This document shows positions 1 to 8,904 of a stretch of 64,000 nt of DNA, piece by piece. The position numbers were made by a program, and so were the translations under genes. The notes below the pieces were generated by a model that saw only the letters and a list, made by a program, of their open reading frames with translations, was not told the DNA's origin and made no database searches. The stretch comes from Spirosoma taeanense (GTDB taxonomy: Bacteria; Bacteroidota; Bacteroidia; Cytophagales; Spirosomataceae), in the NCBI RefSeq assembly GCF_013127955.1, contig NZ_CP053435.1, positions 2,542,001-2,606,000 of the forward strand. Reading direction: 5' to 3'. Positions within the stretch are counted from its first letter, which is position 1; every line of letters begins with the position of its first letter.

Positions 1-60
1 GGGTAAGTTATTTTACGGCCGGGCCTGCCTGTCGCGCCGGCCGAAAGAATTTTTCCGCCC

Positions 61-990
61 ATGCTGTTTTTAAGCCTTAGCATTCTGCTCTCCGTTGCAC
101 TGCTTCTGAATTTTCGTCTGTTTCCGCGCTACGAAGTCAATACGTTTCAAGCCATTGTGTTTAACTATCCGGTTTGTTTTCTAACCGGACTTTTGCTGTT
201 GCCCGCCGGTCAGTCGTTTTCCATTGATTTGGGTCAGACCTGGACATGGCTGGCCCTGGGGCTGGGTGTTGGATTCATCCTAACGTTTCTGCTATCGGGC
301 GCTTCGACCCAGCGGATGGGCATTACCGTTACGTCGCTGGCCAATAACCTGTCGCTGGTGATTCCAGTCTGTTTCAGCCTGTTCGTCTTCGGGGCAGGCG
401 GCAAGTCGTTCGACCTGTTCAATTACCTGGGTTTAGCGCTGGCGCTTGTGGCGGTAGGGTTAAGTACGTTCAAAAAAGAGAGGCCGGTCGTTTCGACGGA
501 AGATCAGCCAAAACCGCGTCGGCTGGGCGCTGGAGTGCTGTTGCCGGTAGGGGTTTTCCTGTTTTACGGCGCTACCAATACGCTGATCAATTACATGAAC
601 ATCCGCTATATTCCGTCGGCCGATAAAACCGTTCAGGTAACGCTGACGATGGTCGTGGGGGCTATTGCCGCCGGGTTCGTCATGCTGACGGTGCGGCTGC
701 TGCAGGGACGCGAAACAATCCAGTTCCGCAGCCTGATTGGAGCCGTTACGCTGGGGGTTCCCAACTTTCTGAGCTTTTACACGCTTCTACTGGCCCTGTC
801 GCAGTTTGGCGGCAACGGAGCGTTTGTTTATCCGATTTATAATATCGGGGTTATTTTGCTGGCAGCCCTGCTGGCGTCTCTGTTTTTCCAGGAAGCTTTA
901 TCGACGGCCAACAAATTCGGGCTGGCGCTGGCCATTCTGGCCATTGGCCTGATCTCCTGGCAGGAACTGGCGCGGGTGTTTGGTCAGTAG
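61..990 (+). CDS. DMT (EamA-like) superfamily permease
   Basis: Inner-membrane permease of the drug/metabolite transporter superfamily, 309 residues; the substrate cannot be told from sequence. Nearly the whole chain is hydrophobic, with about ten predicted membrane segments in two halves separated by a short basic, proline-containing loop near residues 138-153 (KKERPVV then QPKPRR). The ATG opens directly into the first helix, so the start is not in doubt. It stands alone, with a 143-bp gap before the next plus-strand gene, and no partner suggests a substrate. Family assignment is by overall pattern and is fairly safe; function is not. Confidence 0.8.
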   Translation: MLFLSLSILLSVALLLNFRLFPRYEVNTFQAIVFNYPVCFLTGLLLLPAGQSFSIDLGQTWTWLALGLGVGFILTFLLSGASTQRMGITVTSLANNLSLVIPVCFSLFVFGAGGKSFDLFNYLGLALALVAVGLSTFKKERPVVSTEDQPKPRRLGAGVLLPVGVFLFYGATNTLINYMNIRYIPSADKTVQVTLTMVVGAIAAGFVMLTVRLLQGRETIQFRSLIGAVTLGVPNFLSFYTLLLALSQFGGNGAFVYPIYNIGVILLAALLASLFFQEALSTANKFGLALAILAIGLISWQELARVFGQ

Positions 991-1133
991 GCCTGATTAG
1001 CCGACAAACAGGTTTGTTTTCGCTTAAATCGCGGAATAAGACGGGTTATAATAGGGTAATAAGTAGTCGTTTCTTTCTTTCCTACTATATTCAGGCTCAT
1101 TTCCTGATTAATACGCATAAACCTTAGTTTCTG

Positions 1134-2879
1134 ATGGATCCATTTCAGATTAAAAAGGCCCCTACCCAATACGACGTAGCCATCGTTGGCTCAGGAGCCG
1201 GGGGCGGCATGGCCGCTTATACACTCGCCAAAGCCGGGGCCAAAGTTGTGTTACTGGAAGCCGGTGGGTATTATGATCCCGCTGACCCTAAGTATATTAC
1301 GCAGCTGAAATGGCCGTGGGAGTCACCCCGGCGCGGTGCCGGTACAACCCGGGCCTTTGGTGATTTCGATGCCGCCTGGGGGGGCTGGGAGATTGATGGT
1401 GAACCCTATACGACCGTAAGAGGTACAGAATTCCACTGGTTCCGGTCGCGGATGCTCGGCGGACGCACGAACCACTGGGGCCGCATTTCGCTCCGTTTTG
1501 CTCCCGATGATTTCCGGCGGAAAAGTATGACGGGTGTGGGTGAAGACTGGCCTATCGGCTACGACGATTTCAAACCGTTTTATGACCGCGTAGACCGGCT
1601 CATCGGGGTGTTTGGTTCCATTGAAAACATGCCCTCCGAACCCGATGGAATCTTTCTACCACCACCGAAACCGCGTCTGCACGAGCTGATGATTCGGAAG
1701 GGAGCGCGCAGTATCGGTATTCCGGTTATACCATCCCGGCTGTCGATGCTGACCAAGCCCATTAACGACGAACGCGGACAGTGTTTCTACTGTAGCCAGT
1801 GCGGTCGTGGCTGTCAGGCCTATGCCGACTTCTCGTCGTCGTCGGTTCTGGTCAAACCAGCGCTGAAAACCGGTAACGTAACGCTCATCAACGGAGCCAT
1901 GGTTCGCGAAGTCCTGACCGACCCGCAAACCGGACTGGCAACGGGCGTCAGCTATGTCGATACCGAGTCGCTGCAGGAAGTGACCGTTAAAGCTAAAACA
2001 GTTGTGCTGGCTGCCAGCGCCGGCGAAACGGCGCGGCTGCTGCTCAACTCCAAATCGGCCCGTTTTCAGACGGGACTGGCTAATAGCAGTGGCGTAGTCG
2101 GGAAATACATCAACGACTCAACGGGTGCCAGCCGCTCGGCTTTCGTGCCTGCTCTGATGGACCGTAAACGCTATAACGAAGACGGCGTTGGCGGTATGCA
2201 CGTCTTTACGCCCTGGTGGCTCGACAATAAAAAACTGGACTTCCCGCGCGGCTATCACATAGAATACTGGGGCGGCATGGGCATGCCAGCCTACGGTTTC
2301 GGCTGGGGCATTGAAGCGATGAATGAAATGATTCCGGGCCGTGATGGTAAGATGCGGCCGGGTGGTGGTTACGGCGCCAGCCTGAAAGACGATTACCGGC
2401 GGTTCTACGGGGCTTACGTCGGAATGGCTGGCCGGGGCGAACCCGTACCGCTCGAAAGCAACTACTGCGAGATTGACCCGAACGTAGTGGACAAATACGG
2501 GATTCCGGTGCTCCGTTTCAACTATAAATGGTCGGACTACGAAGTGAAGCAGGCCAAACACATGCAGGATACGTTCGAGGAGATTATCCACTCGATGGGG
2601 GGTATTGCGCTCGGCGATAAACCCAGTGCGGCCAATAACTACGGTCTGGCGGCTCCCGGTCAAATCATCCACGAAGTCGGTACGGCCCGCATGGGTAACG
2701 ACCCCAAAACGTCGGTGCTGAACAAATACCAGCAGGCCCACGACGTCAAGAACCTGTTCGTGGTGGATGCCGCCCCGTTCCCCTCGCAGGGCGACAAAAA
2801 CGTAACCTGGACCATTCTGGCCAGTTCCATGCGCACGTCCGAGTATCTAATCGATCAGGTTAAACAGAAAAACATCTAA
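1134..2879 (+). CDS. GMC-type FAD dehydrogenase, large subunit, with Fe-S-like Cys motif
   Basis: Flavoprotein of the glucose-methanol-choline oxidoreductase family, probably oxidising a sugar or sugar alcohol with membrane electron transfer. The N-terminus carries the FAD dinucleotide motif ([11 protein letters not shown], residues ~18-28, then LLEAGG). The C-terminal GMC motif is visible as HEVGTARMG and later [16 protein letters not shown]. Residues 217-227 hold four cysteines spaced C-x2-C-x2-C-x3-C; comparable cysteines bind a 3Fe-4S cluster in bacterial FAD-dependent glucose dehydrogenases (known for that family, inferred here). There is no signal peptide, whereas the partner gene 55 bp downstream has a Tat-type signal, so co-export is likely. 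No cytochrome subunit is adjacent. The true substrate is unknown. Confidence 0.85.
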   Translation: MDPFQIKKAPTQYDVAIVGSGAGGGMAAYTLAKAGAKVVLLEAGGYYDPADPKYITQLKWPWESPRRGAGTTRAFGDFDAAWGGWEIDGEPYTTVRGTEFHWFRSRMLGGRTNHWGRISLRFAPDDFRRKSMTGVGEDWPIGYDDFKPFYDRVDRLIGVFGSIENMPSEPDGIFLPPPKPRLHELMIRKGARSIGIPVIPSRLSMLTKPINDERGQCFYCSQCGRGCQAYADFSSSSVLVKPALKTGNVTLINGAMVREVLTDPQTGLATGVSYVDTESLQEVTVKAKTVVLAASAGETARLLLNSKSARFQTGLANSSGVVGKYINDSTGASRSAFVPALMDRKRYNEDGVGGMHVFTPWWLDNKKLDFPRGYHIEYWGGMGMPAYGFGWGIEAMNEMIPGRDGKMRPGGGYGASLKDDYRRFYGAYVGMAGRGEPVPLESNYCEIDPNVVDKYGIPVLRFNYKWSDYEVKQAKHMQDTFEEIIHSMGGIALGDKPSAANNYGLAAPGQIIHEVGTARMGNDPKTSVLNKYQQAHDVKNLFVVDAAPFPSQGDKNVTWTILASSMRTSEYLIDQVKQKNI

Positions 2880-2886
2880 ACCCGCT

Positions 2887-2918
2887 GCAATCGGTTGCTT
2901 ACGTAAGCAACCGATTGC
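2887..2918. repeat. 32-bp perfect palindrome between GMC subunit genes
   Basis: Two 16-base arms (GCAATCGGTTGCTTAC and its exact complement) abut with no spacer in the 55-bp gap between the large- and small-subunit genes. No T-run follows, so it is not a standard terminator. It could be an mRNA-stabilising hairpin setting the ratio of the two subunits, or a protein-binding site. Confidence 0.85.
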
Positions 2919-2934
2919 GCAGAGACTGATAATT

Positions 2935-3573
2935 ATGAAACGCAGAGACTCCTTAAAAGCCTTGTCACTGACTGGTTTTGGCCTGGCTGTCCAGCCCGTT
3001 GAAGCCGCTGTACCGTCACCTCCCGACGTAAAGCCGATTAAGATACCCGGTGGACGGCAAAAGTTCGAAGCCGAGCGCGACGCGCGCCTGATGGCCGAAA
3101 AATTCTTTACGCCCCATGAGTTGCAGACCGTTACGGTATTGTCGGATATTATTATTCCGGCCGATGAGCGGTCGGGGAGTGCGTCGCAGGCGGGCGTTCC
3201 GGCCTTCATCGAGTTCATGATGAAGGATCAGCCGAGAAACCAAACGCCCATGCGCGGAGGAATTCGCTGGCTCGATAACACCTGCGTTAAACGCTACGGT
3301 AAGCCCTTTGTGCAATGCACCAAAGCGCAGCAGATGGAAATAGTTGACCAGATTGCCTATCCCAAGCTGGCGAAGCCCGATATGACCCAGGGTGCGTCGT
3401 TTTTCAGTCTGATGCGCAACCTGACGGCAACGGGTTTCTATACCAGCCAGATTGGGATCAAAGATCTAGGCTACGTTGGAAACGTACCGAACCAGTGGGA
3501 TGGCGTTCCGGAAGATGTACTCAAGCAGTATGGCCTGGCTTACGAAGAGCGCGAACTGACACAGGGTAAATAA
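2935..3573 (+). CDS. gluconate 2-dehydrogenase subunit 3 family protein
   Basis: Small (gamma) subunit of a membrane-associated FAD dehydrogenase, 212 residues. In the family this subunit is needed for export and assembly of the GMC large subunit. The N-terminus is a twin-arginine-like signal (MKRRDSLKALSLTGFGLAV, cleavage probably near residues 23-26). The family core follows at ~55-190: FFTPHELQTVTVLSDIIIP, then the conserved acidic/alanine stretch DERSGSASQAGVPAFIEF. It is the second gene of a two-gene operon with the GMC dehydrogenase and ends at a strong terminator. The Tat signal here and its absence in the large subunit fit a hitch-hiker export model. Confidence 0.85.
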   Translation: MKRRDSLKALSLTGFGLAVQPVEAAVPSPPDVKPIKIPGGRQKFEAERDARLMAEKFFTPHELQTVTVLSDIIIPADERSGSASQAGVPAFIEFMMKDQPRNQTPMRGGIRWLDNTCVKRYGKPFVQCTKAQQMEIVDQIAYPKLAKPDMTQGASFFSLMRNLTATGFYTSQIGIKDLGYVGNVPNQWDGVPEDVLKQYGLAYEERELTQGK

Positions 3574-3584
3574 AAACAGAGTTT

Positions 3585-3623
3585 GCAAAAAGGGCTGGAT
3601 CAAGAAGATTCAGCCCTTTTTGC
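3585..3623 (+). terminator. rho-independent terminator after dehydrogenase operon
   Basis: A 13-bp perfect stem (GCAAAAAGGGCTG / CAGCCCTTTTTGC) with a 13-nt loop starts 12 nt after the stop codon. The T-run lies in the 3' arm and is followed by ATTTAGTT. Its mirror A-run could serve the convergent gene as well. Confidence 0.85.
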
Positions 3624-3672
3624 ATTTAGTTACGGGTCATATTTTAGAACCCAGTTTGATGAATTGGATGGC

Positions 3673-3993
3673 TTAATCGACACCAGCTGCTTTTTTGGTC
3701 TTCTCTTTGGCAGCTGCTTTCAGTTCTTTAGCGTCGCTTTTAATTAACTTCTTCTCAGCCTTTTCCATTTTCCGATCGGCTTTGGCCATTCTCGTCTTAG
3801 GGTCCGAAACGCCTTTGATTTCAAGCCCTTTGTGCGTTCTGGCTTCCATTCTGTGCTCCTGAGCCTTAGCTACTTTCTTTTCAGCCTTCATTTCTTTTTT
3901 GGCGGCTTTGCCTTCCTGAACGGCCTGTGCAAAGCCAGTTTGTGCCACCGTCAGCAGCGCGCAGACTGAGGCTGCAATAATTAGTTTTTTCAT
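3673..3993 (-). CDS. small secreted Lys/Ala-rich protein
   Basis: Hypothetical exported protein of 106 residues. A clear Sec signal peptide (residues 1-22, cleavage after GFAQA) is followed by a very basic, charge-patterned region made of Lys, Ala, Glu and Met (KKEMKAEKK, KADRKMEKAEKK, KELKAAAKEK), probably one long helix or coiled coil. It resembles histone H1-like composition, but the signal peptide places it in the periplasm or outside, not on DNA. I do not recognise a named family. It is monocistronic and transcribed divergently from the efflux operon, with about 295 bp between them. Confidence 0.7.
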   Translation of the reverse strand: MKKLIIAASVCALLTVAQTGFAQAVQEGKAAKKEMKAEKKVAKAQEHRMEARTHKGLEIKGVSDPKTRMAKADRKMEKAEKKLIKSDAKELKAAAKEKTKKAAGVD

Positions 3994-4225
3994 AGCGGTT
4001 TTAGTGTTTGTGTAGTGGCCCGTCGTATGACAGGCATTTCAAGAGACGTAACCAGCAGGTAAGAACTTTGTTTAACTATCTGATTGATAAGTTATTGGTC
4101 TATATTTTCGATAGATATAATCATATTGGTGATTATCATGTCCATTAAACTTTGAAATGCCTTGTTCTAACTAGGTGGGAAGGCCTTAATCAGCAGTCTG
4201 TACTGTAGATTACATCAGAAACTTA

Positions 4226-4252
4226 TGTTTAAACGAAATTTGTTTAAACGAA
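4226..4252. promoter_or_regulatory. candidate MarR operator (two GTTTAAAC palindromes)
   Basis: The 12-mer TGTTTAAACGAA occurs twice, 15 bp apart (4226-4237 and 4241-4252), each copy containing the palindrome GTTTAAAC. The second copy overlaps the -33 element of the predicted promoter of the MarR gene. MarR proteins bind short palindromes and usually repress their own operon, so I infer an autoregulatory operator. Confidence 0.5.
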
Positions 4253-4269
4253 TATTGGTTATACATTTA
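4239..4269 (+). promoter_or_regulatory. Bacteroidota-type promoter of the efflux operon
   Basis: TTTG at 4239-4242, a 19-nt spacer, then TACATTTA at 4262-4269, seven of eight matches to the -7 consensus TAnnTTTG. Transcription would begin near 4276, leaving a leader of only a few bases before the MarR start. Confidence 0.55.
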
Positions 4270-4288
4270 CTCTCGCATATTGAATGAG

Positions 4289-4720
4289 ATGAATAAACAG
4301 TACCGTAACCAGTACCATCAGCTGATCGCCAATCTGCATCAAACAGACGGCTACATCTTCAATTATTTCGGTCAGAAGCTGGCTCCGTTCGATCTTTCGG
4401 TTCAACAGTATGTTGTGCTGCGCCGACTCTCAGAAGTCTATCCCAACTGCCTGACTGCGGGTGAGTTAAAGGAGAAAATGACCGATATAAACTCGGATGT
4501 GACCCGGTTGACGGATCGTCTGGTGGCCAAGAACCTGATTGTGCGTGAGGTTGACCCGCAAAATCGCCGACGGGTGAATCTGCGGCTGACCGAAGAGTCG
4601 AACCGGTTTGTGGAAGCGGTTGCGGCCGAGTTTAAAGATTTTGAATCGATCGTCAGTCACCTGACCGACGAAGAGGTACGAATAATGAATACACTCCTGG
4701 ATAAAATTAGAAATCGGTAA
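4289..4720 (+). CDS. MarR family transcriptional regulator
   Basis: Winged-helix repressor of the MarR family, 143 residues from the ATG chosen here. The frame can be extended to a TTG at 4280, but ATG at 4289 is the likelier start; no Shine-Dalgarno sequence helps decide. The helix-turn-helix lies at roughly residues 50-80 (LTAGELKEKM, then SDVTRLTDRLVAKNLI), followed by the wing with the family's typical DPQNRRRVNLRLTEE. The TolC gene begins one base after the stop codon, so the regulator heads a four-gene efflux operon, and it probably represses that operon until a toxic ligand binds. Confidence 0.9.
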   Translation: MNKQYRNQYHQLIANLHQTDGYIFNYFGQKLAPFDLSVQQYVVLRRLSEVYPNCLTAGELKEKMTDINSDVTRLTDRLVAKNLIVREVDPQNRRRVNLRLTEESNRFVEAVAAEFKDFESIVSHLTDEEVRIMNTLLDKIRNR

Positions 4721-4721
4721 A

Positions 4722-6050
4722 ATGAAAACGTACGTGATAGCGGCTGGACTCGGTTTGCTGAGCTTAGGATGGGCAGCTGCCCAGCCTGCACCGTCAGTTG
4801 TGCCACTTGACAAAGCCATTCAGCTGGCTTTGCAAAATAATAAAGGAATTAAGCTGGCCGACTCGCGGACGCTGGCGGCTGAAGCCCGGTCGCAGGAAAC
4901 CAAAGACCGCAGCTTACCCCAGGCCAACGCATCGCTGGCCTACTCGCGGTATAGTCTGACGGGGCCGTTTTCGTTGGGCGCGGGTGCCGATGGAAAATCA
5001 GCCCTGAGCATTCCGGCGGGGGCTTTCAATGCTACCATTGGGGGCGTTACGGTCAGCAAGGAAGTTTTTGGCGGCTTTGCTGAGAAGTCAGCCGAGAAAT
5101 CGGCGGAATTACTGGCCCAGGCCAGCCGACTGGATGCGCAGCGGAATCGTTCGGAACTGGTCTATACGGTAACCGAAGCGTATTACAATATTGTGAAGCT
5201 CATTCGGTCAACGTCCGTGATTGAGCAGAGCATCCGGCAGTTTGAGGAAAAGGAGCGTGAGGCCCGGAATCTGGAGAAAGAAGGAGTCGTAACGGCCAAT
5301 GAGGTGCTGAAGATTCAGTTACAGAAAAACAACCTGCAATTGAGCCGCCTTCAGGTCGATAAGGCTCGCCAGACAGCACTGTATAATTTCAACCTGCTGG
5401 TCGGCCTGCCCGAAGATCAGGTGGTTACGGTCGATACGACCTTAACGAACCCCGTCACAACGGCTGAGCCGCTGAGCAATTTTCTGACAACGGCGACCCA
5501 GGGACGTCCTGAAGTACAGGCGAGTGCGTTACGTCTTCAGTCGGCCGAAGCTCTGCTGCGTAACACGAAAAGCAGTATGTATCCGCACTTGGGCGTATCG
5601 GCAGGCTACAATTATATCAACCCGACGACGCATCTGATTCCGGAAGCCAAATCATTTTTGAGCGCCTGGAACGTGGGTGCCGGATTGACGTATAACATTG
5701 GGTCGCTGTATAATCTGAAGGGAAAGCTGAACGGCGCCAAAACGGCCGTTGATCAGGCCAGTCTGCAAAGCCAGCAACAGGTCGATCAGATCCGGTCGGA
5801 AGTCGTTACGGCTTACAATAACTACCAGCTGGCTCTGGAGCAGCAGAAGGTTATCCGCACGGCTGTAACCCAGGCTCAGGAAAACTACCGCCTGACGGAA
5901 TCCCGGTTCCGGAACGGACTGGTGGGGTCAACCGACCTGCTGGAGGCCGACAGCTTCCTGCTTCAGGCCCAACTAAACGTAATCAATGCTGCCGTAGATG
6001 CGCAGCTGGCCTACCAGCGCCTGCTGAAAGCTACGGGCAACAATCTTTAA
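4722..6050 (+). CDS. TolC-family outer-membrane efflux protein
   Basis: Outer-membrane channel of a tripartite export system, 442 residues, the usual TolC length. A signal peptide (residues 1-20, ending WAAAQ) precedes two OEP repeats, about residues 25-225 and 245-440. Each is dominated by long amphipathic helices (e.g. RQFEEKEREARNLEKEGVV and TQAQENYRLTESRFRNGLVG), the second holding the typical asparagine-glycine turn. It sits between the MarR regulator and the HlyD adaptor, and would form the exit duct for the pump encoded downstream. Confidence 0.9.
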   Translation: MKTYVIAAGLGLLSLGWAAAQPAPSVVPLDKAIQLALQNNKGIKLADSRTLAAEARSQETKDRSLPQANASLAYSRYSLTGPFSLGAGADGKSALSIPAGAFNATIGGVTVSKEVFGGFAEKSAEKSAELLAQASRLDAQRNRSELVYTVTEAYYNIVKLIRSTSVIEQSIRQFEEKEREARNLEKEGVVTANEVLKIQLQKNNLQLSRLQVDKARQTALYNFNLLVGLPEDQVVTVDTTLTNPVTTAEPLSNFLTTATQGRPEVQASALRLQSAEALLRNTKSSMYPHLGVSAGYNYINPTTHLIPEAKSFLSAWNVGAGLTYNIGSLYNLKGKLNGAKTAVDQASLQSQQQVDQIRSEVVTAYNNYQLALEQQKVIRTAVTQAQENYRLTESRFRNGLVGSTDLLEADSFLLQAQLNVINAAVDAQLAYQRLLKATGNNL

Positions 6051-6081
6051 TTAATTCTCCGTTCGCTTTGCGAATACAACC

Positions 6082-7191
6082 ATGAACAAGAAAACTTTAT
6101 TCCGCGTAGGGGGCGTCCTGATACTGGCCATTGCGCTCATTTTCGGCTACAGTGAATTCCGCTACCTGCAACGCCATGAAACGACGGACGATGCTCAGAT
6201 TGATGGCGACGTAAACCCGGTGATTCCAAAGGCAGGCGGGTATGTGAAGGCGATTCGCTTTCAGGACAATCAGTTTGTGAACGAAGGCGATACGCTCATT
6301 GTGCTGGACGATGCCGATTACCGTATCCGCGTAGCCCAGGCCGAAGCCGCTCTGCAAAGTGCACTGGCCAGTGCAGGCGTGACCCGCTCCAACGTGGGCG
6401 TCGCTTCGGCTACTGTCGAAAGCTCACAGGCGAGCGTACAGACGGCCCGTAATCAGGTAGCGACGGCTCAGGCCAACGTAACGGCCGCGCAGGCTCGCGC
6501 CCGCAAAGCCAATCAGGATTTTGAGCGCTACGGTCGTCTGCTGGCCGAGAAAACCATTCCACAGCAGCAGTTCGACGCTGTACAGGCCGAGCGCGACGCG
6601 GCTCAGGCCCAGTTGCAGGCCGCTCAGGCGCAGTTGCAAACGGCCCAGGCGCAGGTGAATGCCGCCGGTACGCAAACCGGGGTAACGAGCTCTCAGCGCC
6701 GGGCCTCGGAAGGTCAGATTTCGGTGGCGCAGGCCCTGATCAAACAGCGTCAGACGGAGCTGGATATGGCTCAGTTGCAGTTGTCGTACACGGTCGTGCG
6801 GGCACCGATCTCGGGTATTGTTTCCAAGCGGGCCGTGCAGGTGGGGCAACTGGTTCAGCCCGGACAGGCGCTGTGTTCCGTAGTTGGTAATTCTACGTTA
6901 TGGGTTACGGCGAACTTTAAGGAAACCCAGTTGCAGCAGATGCACCCCGGTCAGGTAGTAGACATCGATGTCGATGCGTTCGAGGGGGAGAAACTGACGG
7001 GTAAGGTGGGTTCGTTTGCCGGTGCGACGGGCGCTAAATTCGCTCTGCTGCCTCCCGACAACGCGACGGGTAACTACGTAAAAGTGGTTCAGCGGATTCC
7101 GGTACGGATCGAACTGGACAAAAACAGCCCGCTTTACGCTAAACTACGCCCAGGCATGAGCGCAACGGTAGCCGTGGATTTACAGAAATAA
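6082..7191 (+). CDS. HlyD/EmrA-type membrane fusion protein
   Basis: Periplasmic adaptor linking the MFS pump to TolC, 369 residues. One N-terminal membrane anchor (residues ~8-25) is followed by the lipoyl-like half-motif (IPKAGGYVKAIRF, EGDTLIVLDD, ~48-80). Next comes a long coiled-coil hairpin rich in Ala and Gln (residues ~90-235, including repeated AQAQLQAAQ units), the second lipoyl half (VVRAPISGIVSKRAVQVGQ, ~240-262) and a beta-barrel domain. The order of domains is that of EmrA. Third gene of the operon, 31 bp after TolC. Confidence 0.9.
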   Translation: MNKKTLFRVGGVLILAIALIFGYSEFRYLQRHETTDDAQIDGDVNPVIPKAGGYVKAIRFQDNQFVNEGDTLIVLDDADYRIRVAQAEAALQSALASAGVTRSNVGVASATVESSQASVQTARNQVATAQANVTAAQARARKANQDFERYGRLLAEKTIPQQQFDAVQAERDAAQAQLQAAQAQLQTAQAQVNAAGTQTGVTSSQRRASEGQISVAQALIKQRQTELDMAQLQLSYTVVRAPISGIVSKRAVQVGQLVQPGQALCSVVGNSTLWVTANFKETQLQQMHPGQVVDIDVDAFEGEKLTGKVGSFAGATGAKFALLPPDNATGNYVKVVQRIPVRIELDKNSPLYAKLRPGMSATVAVDLQK

Positions 7192-7266
7192 CGAGTCTCG
7201 GCCCGGCGTCAGATTGCTAATACGTAGCCGACGACGGGTCATTGCTCTCAATCGAGTTCGTTTATT

Positions 7267-8823
7267 ATGAAATTAGGTTTTGATAAATGGGTCGTCGTTC
7301 TGACGGTGACAACAGCCGCCCTGCTGCAAACCATCGACTCGTCGATTGTCAACGTTACGTTGAATCAGATGATGGGCAACCTCGGGGCCTCGCTGGGCGA
7401 TATCAGCTGGGTCGTAACGGGCTACGCGGCAGCCAGCGCCGTCATGATCACGATGTCGGGCTGGTTAAGCGCCAAGCTGGGGCGTCGGAATTATTTCGCG
7501 GCTTCAATCATCCTCTTTACGATAGCGTCTGTGTTTTGCGGTACGTCCACCAACGTCTGGGAACTGGTTTTCTTCCGGGTCGTGCAGGGTATTGGTGGGG
7601 GAGGGCTGCTCACCACCGCGCAGTCGATTCTGATTCAGACCTTCCCCAAAGAGGATCTGGGGATTGCTAATGCAATCTTCGGGATGGGCGTCATCATCGG
7701 TCCTTCCATCGGGCCGACGCTGGGTGGTTACATTACCGACAATCTCTCCTGGAACTGGGTATTCTATATCAATATCCCGTTCGGAATTCTGGCCACTGTT
7801 CTGACGTATATGTTTATTAAGGAGCCTGAGGAGAAAATGACGGCGGGTAAGATGGACTGGCTGGCGCTGGTGCTGCTGACCATGGGCATCGGCGGTCTGC
7901 AGATCATTCTGGAAAAAGGGCAGGAGAAAGACTGGTTCGATTCGGGCTTCATCGTGGGCATGTCGATTGCAGCGGCTGTCGGATTGATCGGGTTTATTTG
8001 GCGAGAATTAGCCGTTAAGTTGCCGATTCTGGACCTGAGTCTGCTGCGTCGCCGTCGGTTTGCAGTCGGAACCCTGTTTAATTTCATCCTTGGGTTTGGC
8101 CTGTTTGCGTCGGTCTTTATCATCCCGGTTTTCTGCCAGACCATTCTGGGCTTTACAGCCAGCCAGACGGGTTTACTGCTCATGCCGGGTTCGATCATGA
8201 CCGGTATGATGATGCCAGTTGTGGGTGGATTACTCCGGAAAAATTATATCTCGCCTGTCTGGTACGCAGCCATTGGTTTTCTCCTGTTCTTCGGTTTCTC
8301 CTATGATCTATCCGCGATCAGTCTGAGCGCCGGACCGGATTATTTCTTCTGGCCGCTGATTATCCGGGGCATTGGCATGGGAATGATTTTTATTCCGCTG
8401 ACCACCATTACGCTGTCGGATTTAAAAAGCGTGGAGATTCCGCAGGGATCGGCCCTGACGAACATGGTCCGGCAATTGGGTGGTACGTTCGGAACGGCCA
8501 TCATGACAACGTATATTTCAACGCGTTCGGTGCTGCACCTGTCGCGCCTGAGCGACAACGTATCTATCTACAATCCATTCTCAGCCGACCGTATTCGGCA
8601 GTACACGGGTCTGTTTCTCTCGAAGGGCGACGCGTTAATGACGGCTACCCGAAAAGCCTACGGGCTGATGCAGGGCGGGGTGATGAAGCAGGCGATGGTG
8701 ATGACCTATGCTGATTCGTTCCTGATTATCGGCGGGTTCTTCCTAATCTGCGTACCGCTGCTGCTGTTGTTCACCGGCAAGAAAATCGAAGCTCCGGCGC
8801 ATGTCGATATAGCGATGGAGTAA
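7267..8823 (+). CDS. DHA2-family MFS multidrug exporter (EmrB type)
   Basis: Proton-coupled drug exporter of the 14-helix DHA2 group of the major facilitator superfamily, 518 residues, the usual size. The opening motif TTAALLQTIDSSIVNVTL (membrane segment 1, with the DSS acid) and the antiporter motif C (GVIIGPSIGPTLGGY, ~residues 142-156) are clear. Thirteen to fourteen hydrophobic segments are visible. It is the last gene of the MarR-TolC-EmrA-EmrB operon and ends at a strong terminator. Substrates cannot be read from sequence; EmrAB-type systems export hydrophobic toxins and antibiotics. Confidence 0.92.
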   Translation: MKLGFDKWVVVLTVTTAALLQTIDSSIVNVTLNQMMGNLGASLGDISWVVTGYAAASAVMITMSGWLSAKLGRRNYFAASIILFTIASVFCGTSTNVWELVFFRVVQGIGGGGLLTTAQSILIQTFPKEDLGIANAIFGMGVIIGPSIGPTLGGYITDNLSWNWVFYINIPFGILATVLTYMFIKEPEEKMTAGKMDWLALVLLTMGIGGLQIILEKGQEKDWFDSGFIVGMSIAAAVGLIGFIWRELAVKLPILDLSLLRRRRFAVGTLFNFILGFGLFASVFIIPVFCQTILGFTASQTGLLLMPGSIMTGMMMPVVGGLLRKNYISPVWYAAIGFLLFFGFSYDLSAISLSAGPDYFFWPLIIRGIGMGMIFIPLTTITLSDLKSVEIPQGSALTNMVRQLGGTFGTAIMTTYISTRSVLHLSRLSDNVSIYNPFSADRIRQYTGLFLSKGDALMTATRKAYGLMQGGVMKQAMVMTYADSFLIIGGFFLICVPLLLLFTGKKIEAPAHVDIAME

Positions 8824-8857
8824 ACACTTATCATTTTTTATTGCTTATTATCTGACA

Positions 8858-8892
8858 GATAGGACGGTCACTTCAGGCCGTCCTATCTTTTG
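8858..8892. terminator. terminator between convergent efflux and AtuA operons
   Basis: A 10-bp perfect stem (GATAGGACGG / CCGTCCTATC, loop 10 nt) is followed by TTTTG on the plus strand. It lies between two convergent operons. Confidence 0.8.
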
Positions 8893-8904
8893 TTGGCGCC
8901 AATC

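Noticed and set aside
6590..6670. Repeated CAG/GCG-rich stretch inside the HlyD-type gene as a possible repeat element.
   Set aside because: It encodes the Ala/Gln heptads of the coiled-coil hairpin and is normal for the family.
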